DNA of 64,000 nt from Delphinapterus leucas (GCF_002288925.2 NW_022098008.1:6347972-6411971); one strand, 5' to 3'. Shown: positions 1 through 13,773, numbered from the stretch's first letter. Made by a program: numbers and translations. The notes: generated by a model not told the origin, from the sequence alone.

Positions 1-320
1 ACTCTGCCAGCCTTAGGACTAGATGCTTCAAGAATGATTCTCCCAGGTCCACTCCCTTGGACTTATGAAACGTTTCCTGTTATCAAATTACTTCTATAAG
101 CTAATCATAAATATTTATTCCCTGCTTGAAAAAGAAGTTTTCATCATGATATTCTCCATCTCACATCTTAACAGCAAAACCACATTTTGTATCAAATGTT
201 AGGTTTATTTCTGGACACACCAGACTTCAAGTTTTTCTATGAATGCTTTGCATAATCCCCCATAATATTTCTATATTTCTTTTAACATAAAATAAATGCC
301 TTAAATACTTGCATAGATTT

Positions 321-1250
321 TTTTTTCCAATCTTTATTGGAGTATAATTGCTTTACAATGGTGTGTTAGTTTCTGGTTTATAACAAAGTGAATCACTTAT
401 ACATATACATATGTCCGTATATCTCTTCCCTCTTGCATCTCCCTCCCTCCCACCCTCCCTATCCCACCCCTCTAGGTGGTCACAAAGCACCGAGCTGATC
501 TCCCTGTGCTATGTGTCTGCTTCCCACTAGCTATCTATTTTACGTTTGGTAGTGTATATATGTGCATGCCACTCTTTCACTTTGTCCCAGCTTACCTTTC
601 CCCCTCCCCATATCCTCAAGTCCATTCTGTAGTAGGTCTGTGTCTTTATTCCTGTCTTACCCCTAGGTTCTTCATGACATTTTTTTTCTTAAATTCCATA
701 TATATGTGTTAGCATACGGTATTTGTCTTTCTCTTTCTGACTTACTTCACTCTGTATGACAGGCTCTATGTCTATCCACCTCATTACAAATAGCTCAATT
801 TTGTTTCTTTTTATGGCTGAGTAATATTCCATTGTATATATGTGCCACATCTTCTTTATCCATTCATCCGATGATGGGCACTTAGGTTGTTTCCATCTCC
901 GGGCTATTGTAAATAGAGCTGCAATGAACATTTTGGTACATGACTCTTTTTGAATTATGGTTTTCTCAGGGTATATGCCCACTAGTGGGATTGCTGGGTC
1001 GTATGGTAGTTCTATTTGTAGTTTTTTAAGGAACCTCCATACGGTTCTCCATAGTGGCTGTACCAATTCACATTCCCACCAGCAGTGCAAGAGGGTTCCC
1101 TTTTCTCCACACCCTCTCCAGCATTTATTGTCTCTAGATTTTTTGATGATGGCCATTCTGACTGGTGTGAGATGATATCTCATTGTAGTTTTGATTTGCA
1201 TTTCTCTAATGATTAATGATGTTGATCATTCTTTCATGCTCAAACACATC
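321..1250 (-). mobile_element. 5'-truncated L1 LINE, 3' end of ORF2
   Basis: On the minus strand a 170-residue open frame (689-1201) reads as the C-terminal end of L1 ORF2, with the typical '[21 protein letters not shown]' region shared by mammalian L1s (given here in part only). The 3'UTR follows, and a T-run on the + strand at about 319-327 represents the A-tail. The element is flanked by an 18-bp target-site duplication with one mismatch: AAATACTTGCATAGATTT at 303-320 and AAACACTTGCATAGATTT at 1251-1268. This is the signature of target-primed reverse transcription. It lacks ORF1 and most of ORF2, so it cannot move by itself. Confidence 0.9.
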
Positions 1251-2978
1251 AAACACTTGCATAGATTTGTTGCTCCGGAAAGATGGTTTGTGTTGACAGC
1301 TTATGGCCGCTTCACCAATAGAGGCCCAGTGTCAGGAACGTGGGCCTCTCACTGTGTAAACGTTTCTTCCCAATAAGAATGCTTTTAGAAACACAACTGC
1401 ACCACATTCTCTTCACCAAATTTAATTTTCGTCATCCTCCACGCCATGAAGCCCTAACAATCTGTAGTCAGGATGAGGATAGTGGAGTTGCAAAAATACA
1501 GAATTGTATTAAGGAAATTATATGATTCCTTAGCCAAGATAAAAATGAAATTGAAGTTAATTTTCCAATAAATTCTCAAAATTGCCAACCACACACACTT
1601 TAACGTTTCCCTACCATATCCAGAGAGCCCGTATTGAATCCCTAAGTAAATGTAGCATCACCGATTCTGACACACAGCTGAGAAAACTACTCAGTTTCCC
1701 TTTATTAAATTTAAAGCTCTTGCATACGCTACACACCCGAAGCAAAAGTAGAAATTAGATTAGCAAGTTTCCGATGGGGAGGGAAATACTTTGGGGATCT
1801 GAGGGAAACAGGCCACCTCTTATTAGAACCCCAGCAGCAGGGAAGTAGCTATTTGGTTAAAGAAAAGGAGTTTTACTTTCAGAGCCCTTTTGTTTCATTC
1901 AAGGTCTTTTGTGTGTGTTCTCTTGGCTTTGTCTTTATAATCACCTTAAAGCTAGGTAGGGCTGACGGGACAAGCCTCAGGCACCTGCCTTCGCGGCCAA
2001 CGGTAAGCCAGCATCCTCTCTAGGATGGGTGCAACTGCGTACCATGCTTAAGCCCTGCAAACTTCCGCAGAAATATTAACAGGAATTAATTTCCTTTTGT
2101 ATTGAAATGTAAATTCAGTGAACTTTACTCTTAAGTGTGAAGTCTTAACTCTCTCCTAATTAAGGAACTTTTGCATATATTGATCTGCTATACATACTTA
2201 TAGTTTTTTGTTCTTAAAGAGATCGCATTATGTCCTTCAAATATTATTAATGACGCCTTGACTAATCACAGAAAGAATAAGCAACGCTTTTGGTTACCTT
2301 CCTTATCATTCTATCTATTTCCCATTTCATTATTAATAGGACAGTTCCCAGAATGTGAGCAGAAAAAAAGGAAAGGGAATTAAACATAATTATAGGAATT
2401 TTAGGAAGGAGTTTGACTAAGGTTTCTGTGTGAGCTGCCACAATACTCCCGGAAGCATTCCTCTGCCAGAAGATGAATATTACTGACATAATAGCATAAT
2501 ACCTCAAAATTAACAAGTGCTCTCTAATAGCAGTTTAAAACGAACACCAAAGGAGAGACCTTTGAGTGGCAGCTTGGAATCCCCTCTGATTTCCCCAACC
2601 TCGGTGTGTGTATGATTTAACCATGTGACTTGTGCCAGTGCTAAAACCCATTGAGGTCAATGTTTCCTTTCCCTTTTCTGAGATTCAATATATTCCACCA
2701 TGAAAGAACTGATAAAGGTTTTTTCCTCCTATATCTGGTTTGTTATTGCTGACACAACCCTTTCAGATATGAAACTAGGATCCTTAAAAAAAAAAAAAGC
2801 TAGCCTGAGATGTTGCTTTGAGAATGTACGTCCCTCCGTCCCAAAGCCATAGATGCCCTTCAAGGAAAATGCTGGCTTAACACAAGGCCAGGCAGCACCT
2901 CCTTTCCTGATCAAGTTGGTCTGTGCCGTTGAAGTCACACGCTTGGTGCCATCCCTTTTCTGACCTGTTTTTGGTCAC

Positions 2979-3561
2979 TGTTGATGCCGAAAACTCGGCC
3001 TCTGTGCACTGGTGTCAAATCAAATCTCGGAGACAGAGTTTTAAGTGAGGTAGAAAAGAATAGCTTTATCGCTTTGCCAGGCAGAGGGGGACACACCGGG
3101 CTCCTGTGTGTCCCAACCGGGGATGATTTGGGGAGGAGCTTTATAGCAATAGTTCAAGGGCTGGGTTGCTAATAAGGATCAGGGGTGTGCAGGGTCTGCA
3201 GTCCTTTAATCTGGCCTCAGGTGGTCTCCTGATGAGGTTCTCTGGTTCCTGTGATCTGCCCTCAGGTGGTCTCCTCCCTTGTCTCTGCATCCTCTCCCTT
3301 CCTGGATTAACAACTGTTCGAATCTGCCCTTTGGAACTCAGGGAAGTTCATAGAGGCTGGAGTCTATTCCCTACAAACAAGAAATGGGGGACAAAGAAAA
3401 GCTTCCATGCCCAGGAGCCCCACAGGGTCCTGCTTGGTTTCAGCATCTCTGTTTACAGGGGACTGCTGGGCCATCTTCTGAATACACAGTTTGGACTGTG
3501 TTGTTGTCCTATATGTGAGTTCACCATGTTTCAGGGGCCTTTTCCAAGCCAAATTTGACAT
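2979..3561 (-). mobile_element. probable solo LTR of an endogenous retrovirus
   Basis: The block runs between TG and CA ends. Read on the minus strand, it has a polyadenylation-like GATAAAGC near 3065-3075 followed by about 90 bases ending in ...CATCAACA. The text around 3015-3090 ('ggagacagagttttaagtgagg', given in part) resembles LTRs that are frequent in cetartiodactyl genomes. There is no gag, pol or env beside it, so it would be a solo LTR. Flanking duplication is not clear (GGTCAC against TGATCAC). The family is not assigned, and both ends are approximate. Confidence 0.5.
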
Positions 3562-4350
3562 TGATCACAGACAAGCCAACAGGGAGTTTTTGCCAGCAGA
3601 GTCAGCAAAGAAAACAAAAGTATGCACTAGAAAGACTCCAGATCAATGAATAATTCAGAAAAGGATACCAAACTGTAAGATTCATGAGTGCAGAAAGCCA
3701 ACTTTACAGGAGAAAAAAATAGTCTACTTGAGAGGGTGTGCCATTAAAATTCCATACGAATGGAGGCCAGCAAGGTCCCAGTACTTCACCTGCCATCATG
3801 TGACTGTGATCTATCATCTCTTGGTGGAGGAAGCTCAGAAGTGTCTGATATTTAGGAGGTCCAGGAAAATCCATGTCCTAATTCTTTGGCATTTACAACA
3901 GTCTTCCATATCGTCTGTGAGTACAAGATGCTTTGCTAAATCAATCAATCAATGATCCCAATTCCGGTCCATGACACCAACTCCCAAAGCCCTCAGCCAG
4001 CGCCACTGAGGATGCTTTACAGGTGATGGTGATGGTGATCGTGATAAACCATTGATATTGCTGGAAGCTGTTTTTGTTTCAAGGACACATTCCCTTCCCT
4101 TGAGTCTGAAAGACGTTATCAGATCTTTCCTGCGCGGTTTTTTCCTTGCAGAACTGAAGAGTATCAAAGGGTGAATATTATCATTTCACGTGGACCCAGC
4201 CATTATGTTAATTCACCTGAAAGCTAGAAATATGCTTTCTATTCTGAAGATGTGTGGAGGATGGAGAGCTTGAACAGAGGGGTTAACCAGGAGTCCAGCA
4301 CATTAACCAGCTCTGTGTGGGCACTTAGGCTAATAAAATAAGTACTGTGT

Positions 4351-4565
4351 GGGCTTCCCTGGTGGCTCAGTGGTTGAGAGTCTGCCTGCCAATGCAGGGG
4401 ACCCGGGTTCCTTGCCCCGGTCCGGGAAGATCCCACATGCCGTGGAGCGGCTGGGCCCGTGAGCCATGGCCGCTGAGCCTGCGCGTCCGGAGCCTGTGCT
4501 CCACAACCGGAGAGGCCGCAAGAGTGAGAGGCCCGCATACCGCAACATAAATAAATAAATAAATA
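4351..4565 (+). mobile_element. CHR-type SINE (cetacean, tRNA-derived)
   Basis: It starts GGGCTTCCCTGGTGGCTCAG, contains the B-box-like GGGTTC and the long body ending ...GAGAGGCCCGCATACCGCAA, and has an (ATAA)n tail to about 4565. This long form is characteristic of cetacean CHR SINEs. The small open frames on both strands here are SINE shadows. Confidence 0.92.
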
Positions 4566-6227
4566 CTTTCTGGGCAGCATATAAAGTGTATAAGTAAGCA
4601 GCAATTATATCGAGTACCCAGCATGATTCAGAAGCTCTGGATTATTGCTGGTAGAAATGTCTGCATAATTTTAACTTCCTGACCTTAGCAACAGCTCCAT
4701 ACCAAGGATAGCCATGGAGATGCTCCATAGCGATGGAGCCATGAGTCAAGCACCTTCAACATGGTTCTGCATTCTCTGTTTTTTCTGTGTTTCATGGAAA
4801 ACCCAATGGCTAGAATTCAGTATATTGTAACATTTTGACAGTGTCCCAACTAGGGATCCACTGATGATGAGCTCACTGAAAGGCTGGAGGAAGAACGGCA
4901 GCATTAATCATGCTCAGGAAGAAGGCAGGAGCAGTGTGCACCCACCTCTGGGAGAGATGGTCCAGAGGTGTTCCTAGGGAGGGTGGAACCACTGCATCTT
5001 TCAAACCAGAAAGGGATTAGTGACTAAAGCAAGGTGAGCAGTAGGTGCCCTGAAGTACGTACTGCCACAGGTCACCGGAGGGCGACACACACAGGGGTGC
5101 CAGGAACAGTTCTCTGGACTGAAGGAATTCTTTGAAAGCATAAAAGCCACAACTACCAGAAACTGCCCCTCCGAACAGCTCAAAGGAGTCAGGTGGACAC
5201 ACCGAGACAGGCTGGAGACGGGCCCGGGTTCAGGAGCTGGGAGGAAGAACACCTGACATTTCTTTAAAGTCTCCTCTTTTAAATGAAAACCGTATTCCAA
5301 ATCTGTAGTCAAACCCATAATATATCCAAGTTCATACTGAAAAGATTTTAAATTACTTTCAAATTTAATATCTCAGTTTCTCTTCCCCTTCCGAATTCCC
5401 CGCCTCCCCTGCAGTGCCATCTCCAGAAAGCATGGGATACACACATTTGTCTCTCTGTAGCTGACCCCACTAGCAGCAGAGCTGGGAGGAAGAGTAAGGA
5501 GGTCAGTAATCTGAATTGCCTAAGTTAACAAGAACAACAAAAAAAGGTGTCCTAGGGCTGCTCGAATTCTACCAATCTTTCTTTTCTTCTATAAAAAGCA
5601 ACCATTAGTGAGCTCCTTTGTTATCTAACCTAAAAAAGAAAATGCCTTGTGATTTTGACCCACTTGTAGGAAGATACTCAGTTTTTAGGCTGTTTTTTGT
5701 TTTGTTTGATTTTAGAATGAGCGGAAGAAGGAGACTTCAGAGGGCCTGGGCCCCCAGACTAGATAGGATACGTACTTCTTATCATCAGCTCTCCAATGTA
5801 TGAGGCTAAAGCCCAGTGCACAGACCCACGGCATCAGATGCACCAACTGCTTCCCATTTAAAATCATTCTTCTCCAAAGGATGAAACCATGACTGCATTA
5901 ATCAGGGTGCATCTTTTCTCCATAGCAAAAGGCCAGCACTACCTCTCCAGCCCCACTTTTATCATTTCTCCTGACCTGCAGCTGCCTCCAGGGCTCTTTC
6001 TTAAACATGAGCTTATCCCTTATTATGTTAGTCGTTTGCAGTCCCAGAATTTGTTTGCAGTCCTTAGCATTTGTGAATAGCTCGGAAACAGCATGAGACT
6101 TTGATCCATCTGTCCTTGGATGACACTGGGTCACCTTCTTTGGAAGATTGCATAGGATTTCAGTGCGTCTGTGTCCAGCCACAGGAGGAAAAGTGTCTAT
6201 AAATGAAACCCCTTAGATTTCAAACCA

Positions 6228-6368
6228 ACACAGTTATTTGTCCACTCATTCCTTTGTCTTCACAGCACAGTTTCATTGAATACCCTGTATATTCCAGGCC
6301 TGACTGCTGGAGTCCAAGCACATAGAGTTGAATAAAATATAGTCTGTGCTCTCAAGAATTTACAAAAT
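6228..6368 (-). repeat. L2/MIR-like ancient repeat fragment
   Basis: The segment from 'tccactcattcctttg' to 'gtctgtgctctcaag' resembles the conserved 3' part of L2 elements (body text about increasing numbers of 'ttcattgaataccctgtat', 'ttccaggc'). The family and limits are only approximate. Confidence 0.45.
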
Positions 6369-6519
6369 CTCCCATTAGAAAATTGTGTCTCACAAGAAGG
6401 CCAAAAGGAGACTTGCAGGTTAAGTTCCTATAGCCTACCTAGGGAATGAGTGAACCTGTTGGCTGGAAGCTGGTTAAGTGACCCAGAGTTGACTGTGATA
6501 TTGGAAAGGTCTTGAAGAA

Positions 6520-9500
6520 GTGTGGAGATCCAAAAAGATAGGGGAGGAGTGTTGTCAACATCATGGCAGAATAAGACATCCCTTATGTTTGTCCCCAACA
6601 ATAATTTGTAATCTATCCTTGGAGAAAAGTGCCTTTGTAGGAGCTGTGGGACCCAGCACCATATGGGATCCAGAAGGAGTCTCGTCCACCCATGTATTGG
6701 ACAGTAGGCATACAGACCTTGATCCTGGCTGTGGACCCTGCAGTGACATGTAATCCAGCTTCAGCAGCTCTTGGCCACGGAGCCCCCTGGAAAACAGTCT
6801 TAGCCAGTGACCCATGGAAGAGAGAGACTTTGAAGAAGTCCAGGTTTTCAGAGGAGAAGTTCTAGCACACCACTGGAGAAAAAAACATGAGTTTGGACAA
6901 GCTGAAGTGGGTAAGAGAAACAGTCTGACTCTGTCCACACCACCCTTCCCCCAAGATGGCACAGCTCAAGTCCAAGAGAGATGTTCTCACTCTATGACCT
7001 CTCCTGTGAGCACCCGGCTTCCCAGCTGTGCAGGACGCTACCAAGCCGGGAGAGGAGCAGACAGGACTCTCAGAGGGCTTTAAGAGAACACAGATGCTAC
7101 TAACTGCATTCCTGCCTTTGTCAAGAAGCCCACCCACAAGCCGCTGGGAACACTTCACCCACAGACCTCCCCAGCTGGCTCACGGGCACCCTCATTGTTC
7201 CACGTGCCTCATGCACACCCCACCCTGTGGCCAGCTCCCTGTGCATAGTCCCTCCCGATGGCAGCATCGAGAGGGAGCTTGGACCAACCGCTAGTGGGCA
7301 TGCACAGAAAGCTGACTGAAATCTGAGGGCCAGAGAGAGACCACAAACTTGAGCTTTAGCGAGTTTTGTTTGGGAAAACAAAAGGAAGCCTGTCAGCAGT
7401 CGGCCTGGTGCATTGTAGGATGGAGAGGAGGCATACAAGCTTAGAATTCTGCCACAAGAGGGAGCAAGAAAGGTCGAGAGATGTATCCACAGAAGGTCCC
7501 GAAAGCCTCAGAAGCACTAGCAGGGCTGGAGGAAGATATTTATGCCCTGAAGACAGTTAGTAAAGGGTGCAGGAAGTGAGTGCTACTTCACATACGAAGA
7601 CAGCAATGCAAAACTTTACGGAACATGAAATCAAGGAAGAAAGGAACAAAGGAACTAAAAAACAGCTAGAAAACAATTCATTATTAAGCCCTTACCTATC
7701 AATTTTACTCTAAGTGTAAATGGATTGAATTGTCCATTTAAAAGGCATAGAGTAGCTATACAGATAAAAAAACAAGATCCAATTATATGCTGCCTACAGG
7801 GAACTCACCTCAGCTTTAAGGACACACATAGGATCAAAGTAAAGGAATGGAAAAAGATATTCCTTGCAAGTGGAAACAAAAAGAGAGTAAGGGTAGCTAT
7901 ACTTATATCCGATAAATACACTTTCATCCAAAAACAGTAACAAAAAACAAAGAAAGTCATTATGTATTGACAAATGGGTCAATTCATCTAGAAGATATAA
8001 AAATCATAAATATATATGCATCCAACATCAGAACACCTAAATAAATTAAGTGAATACTAGTAGATATGATAGGAGAAATAGATGACAATGGAATAATAGT
8101 AGAGAACATCAATACATCACATTCAACAATAGATCATCCAGACAGAAAGTCAGATAGGAAACATTGGACTTGAACTAAACTGTTAGGTCAAATGGACCTA
8201 ACAGACATATTTGGAACACTCCATCTAACAGCAACAGAATACATTCTTCACAAGCACACGTGGAACATTCCAGAATAGATCATACGTTAGGTCATAAAAC
8301 ATGTCTTAGCAAAATTAAGGTTGAAATTATACCATGTATCTTTTCCAATCACAATGGTATGAAACTAGAAATCAGTAACAGTAGGAAAACTGGGAATTTC
8401 ACAAATATATAGAAATTAAATCACATACTCCTAAACAATCAACGGTCAAAGAAGAATACAAAAGGAAAAACAAAATATAACTTGAAACAAATGAAAATGG
8501 GAACACAAGGCACCAGAACCTATAGTATGCTGCAAAAGCAGTTTTTAAAGGGAAGTTTATAATTACAAATGCCTACATTAAGAAAAAGAAAGATCTCAAA
8601 TAAAAACCCTAACATTACACCTCAAAGAAATAGAAAAAGAAGAACAAACTAAGCCCAAAGTTAGCAGAAGGAAGGAAATAACAAAGATCAGAGCAGAAAT
8701 TAATGAAATCCAAACTAAGAAGACAATAGAAAAGATCAGTGAAGCTAAGAGCTGCTTTTTGAAAAGATAAACAAACCTTTAGGTAGACTAGCCATAGGGA
8801 AAAAAGAGAGAGGACTGGAATAAATAAAATTAGAAATGAAATAGAAGACATTACAGTTGATACTACCCAAATTCAAAGGACCATAAGAGACTACTATGAA
8901 AATTATACACCAACAAATTGGACAACAGAGAAGAAATGAATAAATTCTTGGAAACATACAACCTACCAAGACTGAATGATGAAGAAATAGAAAGTCCTAA
9001 CAGACCAATAATGAGGAAGGAGATTGAATCAGTGATCAAAATCTCCAACAAAGAGAAGCTCAGGACCAGATGATTTCACTAGTGAATTCTACCAAACATT
9101 TAAAGAAAAATTAATCCCAATATTTCTCAAACTTTTCCCAAAATTGAAGAGGAGGAAACACTTCCAAACTCACTTTATGAGGCCAGTGTTATCCTGATAT
9201 TAAAGCCTGATAGGGACACTAAAAGAAAAAAACAACAAACAACAGCAACAATAAAAAAAACACAGACTAATATTCCCAATAAATATAGATGCAAAAATTC
9301 TGAACAAAATATTAGCAAGCCAAATTGAACAGTAGATTAAAAGGATCATGCACAATGATCAAACGGGATCTATCCCTGAGATACAAGGATGGTGCAACAC
9401 ATGCAAACTAATAAGTGTGATACACCACATTAATAGAATGAAAGATAAAAATCATATGATCTCTTATCTCAATAAATGCAGGAAAAGCATTTGATGAAAT

Positions 9501-11570
9501 ACATCTTCTCATGATAAAAACTTTCAACAAATTGGGTATAGAAGGAACACACCTCAGCATGATAAAGTTGGCATATAACAAGTACATAGCTAATATCATA
9601 CTCACTAATAAAAGGCTGAAAGCTTTTCCTCTAAAATCAAGACAAGAAAAGGGTGCCTCTCTTGCCACTTTTATTCAACATAGTACTGGAAGTCTTACCC
9701 AGAGAAATCAGGCAAGAAAAAGAAATGAAGGGCATACAATTAGAAGGAAGATGAAAACTTGTCTTTGTTTGCAGATGATATGATCTTATACATAGAGAAC
9801 CCTAAAGGCTCCACCAAAAAAAAATTGCTAGAACTAATCAAAAAATTCAATTGTCACAGCATACAGAAATCAGTTGTGTTTCTATACACTAACAATGAAT
9901 TATCTGATAAAGAAATAAAGAAAAGAATCCTATTCACAATGGCATCAAAAACAAGAAAATGTTTAGAAATAAATTACACCAAGAAGGCGAAAGATCTGTA
10001 CACTGAAAACCATAAGACTTTGATGAAAGTAACTGAAGAAGACACAAGAAAATGGAAAGAAATCCCATGTTCATGGATCAGAAGAATATTGTTAAAATGT
10101 TCATACTACCTAAAGCCATCTACAGATTCAATGCAATTCCCATCAAAATTCCATTAGCAGTTTTCACAGAAATAGAACAAACAATTCTAAAATTTGTACA
10201 GAACCACAAAAGACCCTGAATAACCAAAGTAATCCTGAGGAAGAAGCATAAAGCTGGAGGCATCACACTCCTGATTTCAAACTACACTGCAAAGCTACAG
10301 TAATTAAAACCATATGGTACTGGCAAAAAAATTGACACATAGACAAGTTGAACAGGATACAGAGCCCAGATAACCCCTTGCATATGTGGTAAACTAATAT
10401 TTGACAAGGGAGCCAATGATACTCAATAAGTAAAGGATAGTCTCTTCAATAAATGGTATTGGGAAAATTAAATACCACATGCAGAAGAATGAGATTGGAC
10501 CCCTATCTTACACCACTAACAAACATTAATTTGAAATGGATAAGAGACCTGAAACCTTCAAACTCCTAGAAAAAAAGCATAGGGGGAAAAACTCCTTGAC
10601 ATTGATCTTAGCAATGATTTTTTTGGATATGTCACCAAAAGCACAAACAACAAAAGCAAAAATAAGTGAGTGGAACTACATCAAGCTAAAAAACTTCTGA
10701 ATGGCAAGAGAAACCATCAACAAAATGAAAAAACAACCTACAGAATGGTAGAAACTACTTGCCAATAATATATCTGATAATGGGCTAATATCCAAAATAC
10801 ATAAAGAACTCATACAACTCAACATAAAAAATAATCAATTTAAAAGTAGGCAGAGGAACTGAATAGACCTTTTCCAAAGAAGACATACAAATGGTCAACA
10901 GGACATGAAAAAATGTTCAATATTATTAATAATCGGGGAAGTGTGTATCAAGACCACAGTAAAATGTTGCACACTCCTTAGAATGGCTATTATCAAAAAG
11001 ACAAGAGATGACAAGTTTTGGCAAGGTTGTGGAGAAAAAGGAATAACGGGATATTATTTTCTCAACCATGGGAAAAAAAGGAAATCCTGCCACTTGCAAC
11101 AACGTGAATGGACACTGAGGGCATCATGCTGAGTGAAATAAGCCAGCCAGAGACAGACAAATACTGTATGATGTCACTTATATGTGAAATCTAAGAAAGC
11201 TGAACTCACAGAAACAGTAGAACGGTGGGTTACCCAGGGCTGGGGAAAGGTGGGAGAAGTGGGGAGATGTTGGTCAAAAGGCACAAGCTTCCTGTTATAA
11301 GATGAATACGTTCTGGTGATCTAAGGTACAGCATGGTGACTATAGCTAACAATACTGTATTACATACTTGAAAGTTGCTAAAAGGGTAGATCTTAAATGT
11401 TCTCACCACAAAAAGGAGATGGTAATTATGTGAGGTGATGAGGATGTTAGCTAATGCTATAGTGATAATCATTTCCCAACATATAAGTGTATCAAATCAA
11501 CACATTGTACACCTTAAACTTATACAGTTTATATGTCAATTATGTCTAAATAGAACTGGAAAGAAAATAA
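6520..11570 (+). mobile_element. degenerate L1 LINE, nearly full length, ORF1 mostly missing
   Basis: From about 6540 there is text like an old L1 5'UTR (for example 'catggcagaataag' and 'gggacccagcaccat'). A short piece resembling the ORF1 start lies at about 7600-7650. ORF2 then follows from about 7700: the endonuclease start 'KRHRVAIQIKKQDPIICCLQ' is readable at 7737-7800. Reverse-transcriptase-like text continues in several frames (for example 9511-10157), with ORF2 C-terminal text at 10905-11130 and an L1M-type 3'UTR ('taacaatactgtattacatacttg') to about 11570. Many stops and frameshifts make it a fossil. The gap between the ORF1-like piece and ORF2 implies an internal deletion. Confidence 0.75.
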
Positions 11571-13167
11571 CTGAAAAATATGTCAAAAGGCACAAACTGT
11601 CTGAAGAGGTCATTCCCACCCCTGACTCAGTTGGTCAAGAAAACTTATTAATGATGCATCTCCAATCATCGGAAAGGAATGGTGTATTTTTTAAATGACT
11701 GAGCTGTTTTAGAACTCTCCTGTCTGACCACAGCTCTGGTGGCCATTGCAAACAACCAGATCAGCCATCAGAAAATAGGTTTGTTTTGATGGCTGCTGAG
11801 TCTGAGCAGTGGAATACAGGAATTTTGGCTGAGCTGTCATCCTCACGCTTCATCACCAGCCAGCATCACCTGGCCAGGACCCAGCCACTGCACTGGTGAC
11901 CTGGAGGGGAGGAGAGCTTGGAAGCAGAGGTCAGCAGGATGCTGTATGCCACTCAACTGAAAGGCCAGGAGGGAATAATCAGGAAAGTGGTACTAACACG
12001 TGCATCTCAGCAATTCCTTGCCCTATCTCCAGCCAGACTTAGAGAAAGATTTCCTGACAGGGCAGTTGGCTGTCTTTATTTTTCCCTTTGCATTTTAACC
12101 CCAGCATTTCCTTTCTGGGGTATTTTTGTTTTATTCGGACTGTGTCGTCTTCTGACATTGTAGTTGAGGTCTTGGTCCTGTGCTGAGCAAGGTACAGCAG
12201 ATTCATCTTGCAGCAACATCAAGTTGGCCAAAACTTGAGCTTTTTGCATTGCTTGACATTGAAGATGGCTGAGGATTCAAAGGCTCCTTGTCGGCAAAGC
12301 GTTTCCTAACTTACTCACAGGGACAGCCAGAAGTAAACAGATTTCATCAGCGGCAGAGCAACGGGATCTCACGTTAAGAGGGAGGGCAGTAGCCATTGTC
12401 TCTTTGTGGGACTTTTCTTTATGAAACGTGGGCCTCAGGGGGTCAGGGTCCCAGAGGTCAGACTACTTTTGACCCCAGTGAATGACCTGGGAAGATCTGA
12501 TTTTACTCAGTTCGTATATTGTTACCAACACAACAGAAACTAGGTTTCTTGAGGTACTTTTCTTCTTAGTAAATAGAGGCTTATGTCACCTAGAAAATAG
12601 AATGTTTTGAAATGTAATTATGTTTGTGTATACATGCCTGGACTGCATCCTCTCCTGAAAGCAACGAAAATGTCATTTTTGTGTCACGGAGCTGTTAGCC
12701 TTTAGGTTAGAGACCGGTTCACCAAGCAATTCCATATCCTTTGCCCAATTTGTTAGGTTTCTTTGTTCTCTTGGACTCTGGAAACTTGAGGGCCAGAATG
12801 ATTGCTCCATTAACAGCCTCAGGGTGAGGGTCAGCTGTAAATTAGTGTGTGGCTACAGGCACATTTGGGTGTCTGTGTCTCCAGAACCCATTTTTAAGTA
12901 TGAAAAATAGCCTATCTGGTCACATTTTGGCTAAAACTGTCAAGTTAAAAATCACAGAGTTAGAAACCTTCTCAGTTCTATTAGCTCTGTCTTCTGTACT
13001 TCATAACAGAGTGATAGCACAGCCCTAACGTGTGAAAGTCCAAAGTGGATTTCATCCCTAAAACTTAAAGGGAATGGAGAGAGAGAGACCTCAGACTAAG
13101 TTCTGTCATTTTTATATAATGGCTGATACAATTGTTAATGTGTCAATTGTGTCACTTAAAAGAAGAC

Positions 13168-13559
13168 ATGCTGAGGTCCTAAGCCCCAGTAGCTGAGAAT
13201 GTGACCTTATTTGGAAATAGGGTCATTGCACATGTAATTAGTTCAGATCAAGTCCTGCTGGAGTGGGGTGGGCCGTGATCCAATATGACTGGTGTCCTTG
13301 TAAGAAGATGGCCATGTGGAGACAGAGACACATGGGGGGAGGGGAGCGGGCACCACGTGATGATGAAGACAGACATTGGAGTGATACAGTGGCCAGCCGA
13401 CCGCCAAAGCCAGGACGGGGCAAGGAAGGATTTCTCTGCAGGTTTCAGAGGGAGCACAGCCCTGCCGGCACCTTGATTTCAGACTTCTGGCCTCCAGAAC
13501 TATGAGATGATAAATTTCTGTTGTTTTAAGCCACCCAGTTTGTGGCACTTTGTTTCAGC
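13168..13559 (+). repeat. MLT1-type LTR (ERVL-MaLR)
   Basis: The sequence shows the hallmark MLT1A text 'gtgaccttatttggaaatag', 'ccaatatgactggtgtcctt', 'tgatttcagacttctggcct' and 'aaatttctgttgttttaagc', in that order. It is an ancient non-autonomous retroviral LTR without coding sequence. The open frames overlapping it on both strands (13238-13548) are chance frames within the repeat. Confidence 0.8.
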
Positions 13560-13569
13560 AGTCCTGGGA

Positions 13570-13773
13570 GTTAGGAGTTTGGAATTAGCAGATATAAACT
13601 ACTGTATATAAAATAAACAACAAGGTCCTACTATATAGCAAAGTATCTTGTGTAACATATAATGGAAAAGATTGAGAAAAAATATATATATATATGTATA
13701 ACTGAATCATTTTACTGTGCACCTGAAACCAACACAGCATTGCAAATCAACCACACTTCAAAAAAAAAAGAAA
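13570..13773 (+). mobile_element. L1 3'-end fragment
   Basis: The text 'acaaggtcctactatatagc' followed by 'tgtataactgaatcatttta' and 'ctgaaaccaacacagcattg' is the artiodactyl L1 3'UTR, ending in an A-tail at about 13759-13773. It is flanked by a 10-bp duplication AGTCCTGGGA at 13560-13569 and 13774-13783. It is therefore a very short 5'-truncated insertion placed immediately after the MLT1 end. Confidence 0.85.

Noticed and set aside
689..1201. 170-residue minus-strand open frame as a host gene
   Set aside because: It is the C-terminal end of L1 ORF2 within a 5'-truncated insertion.
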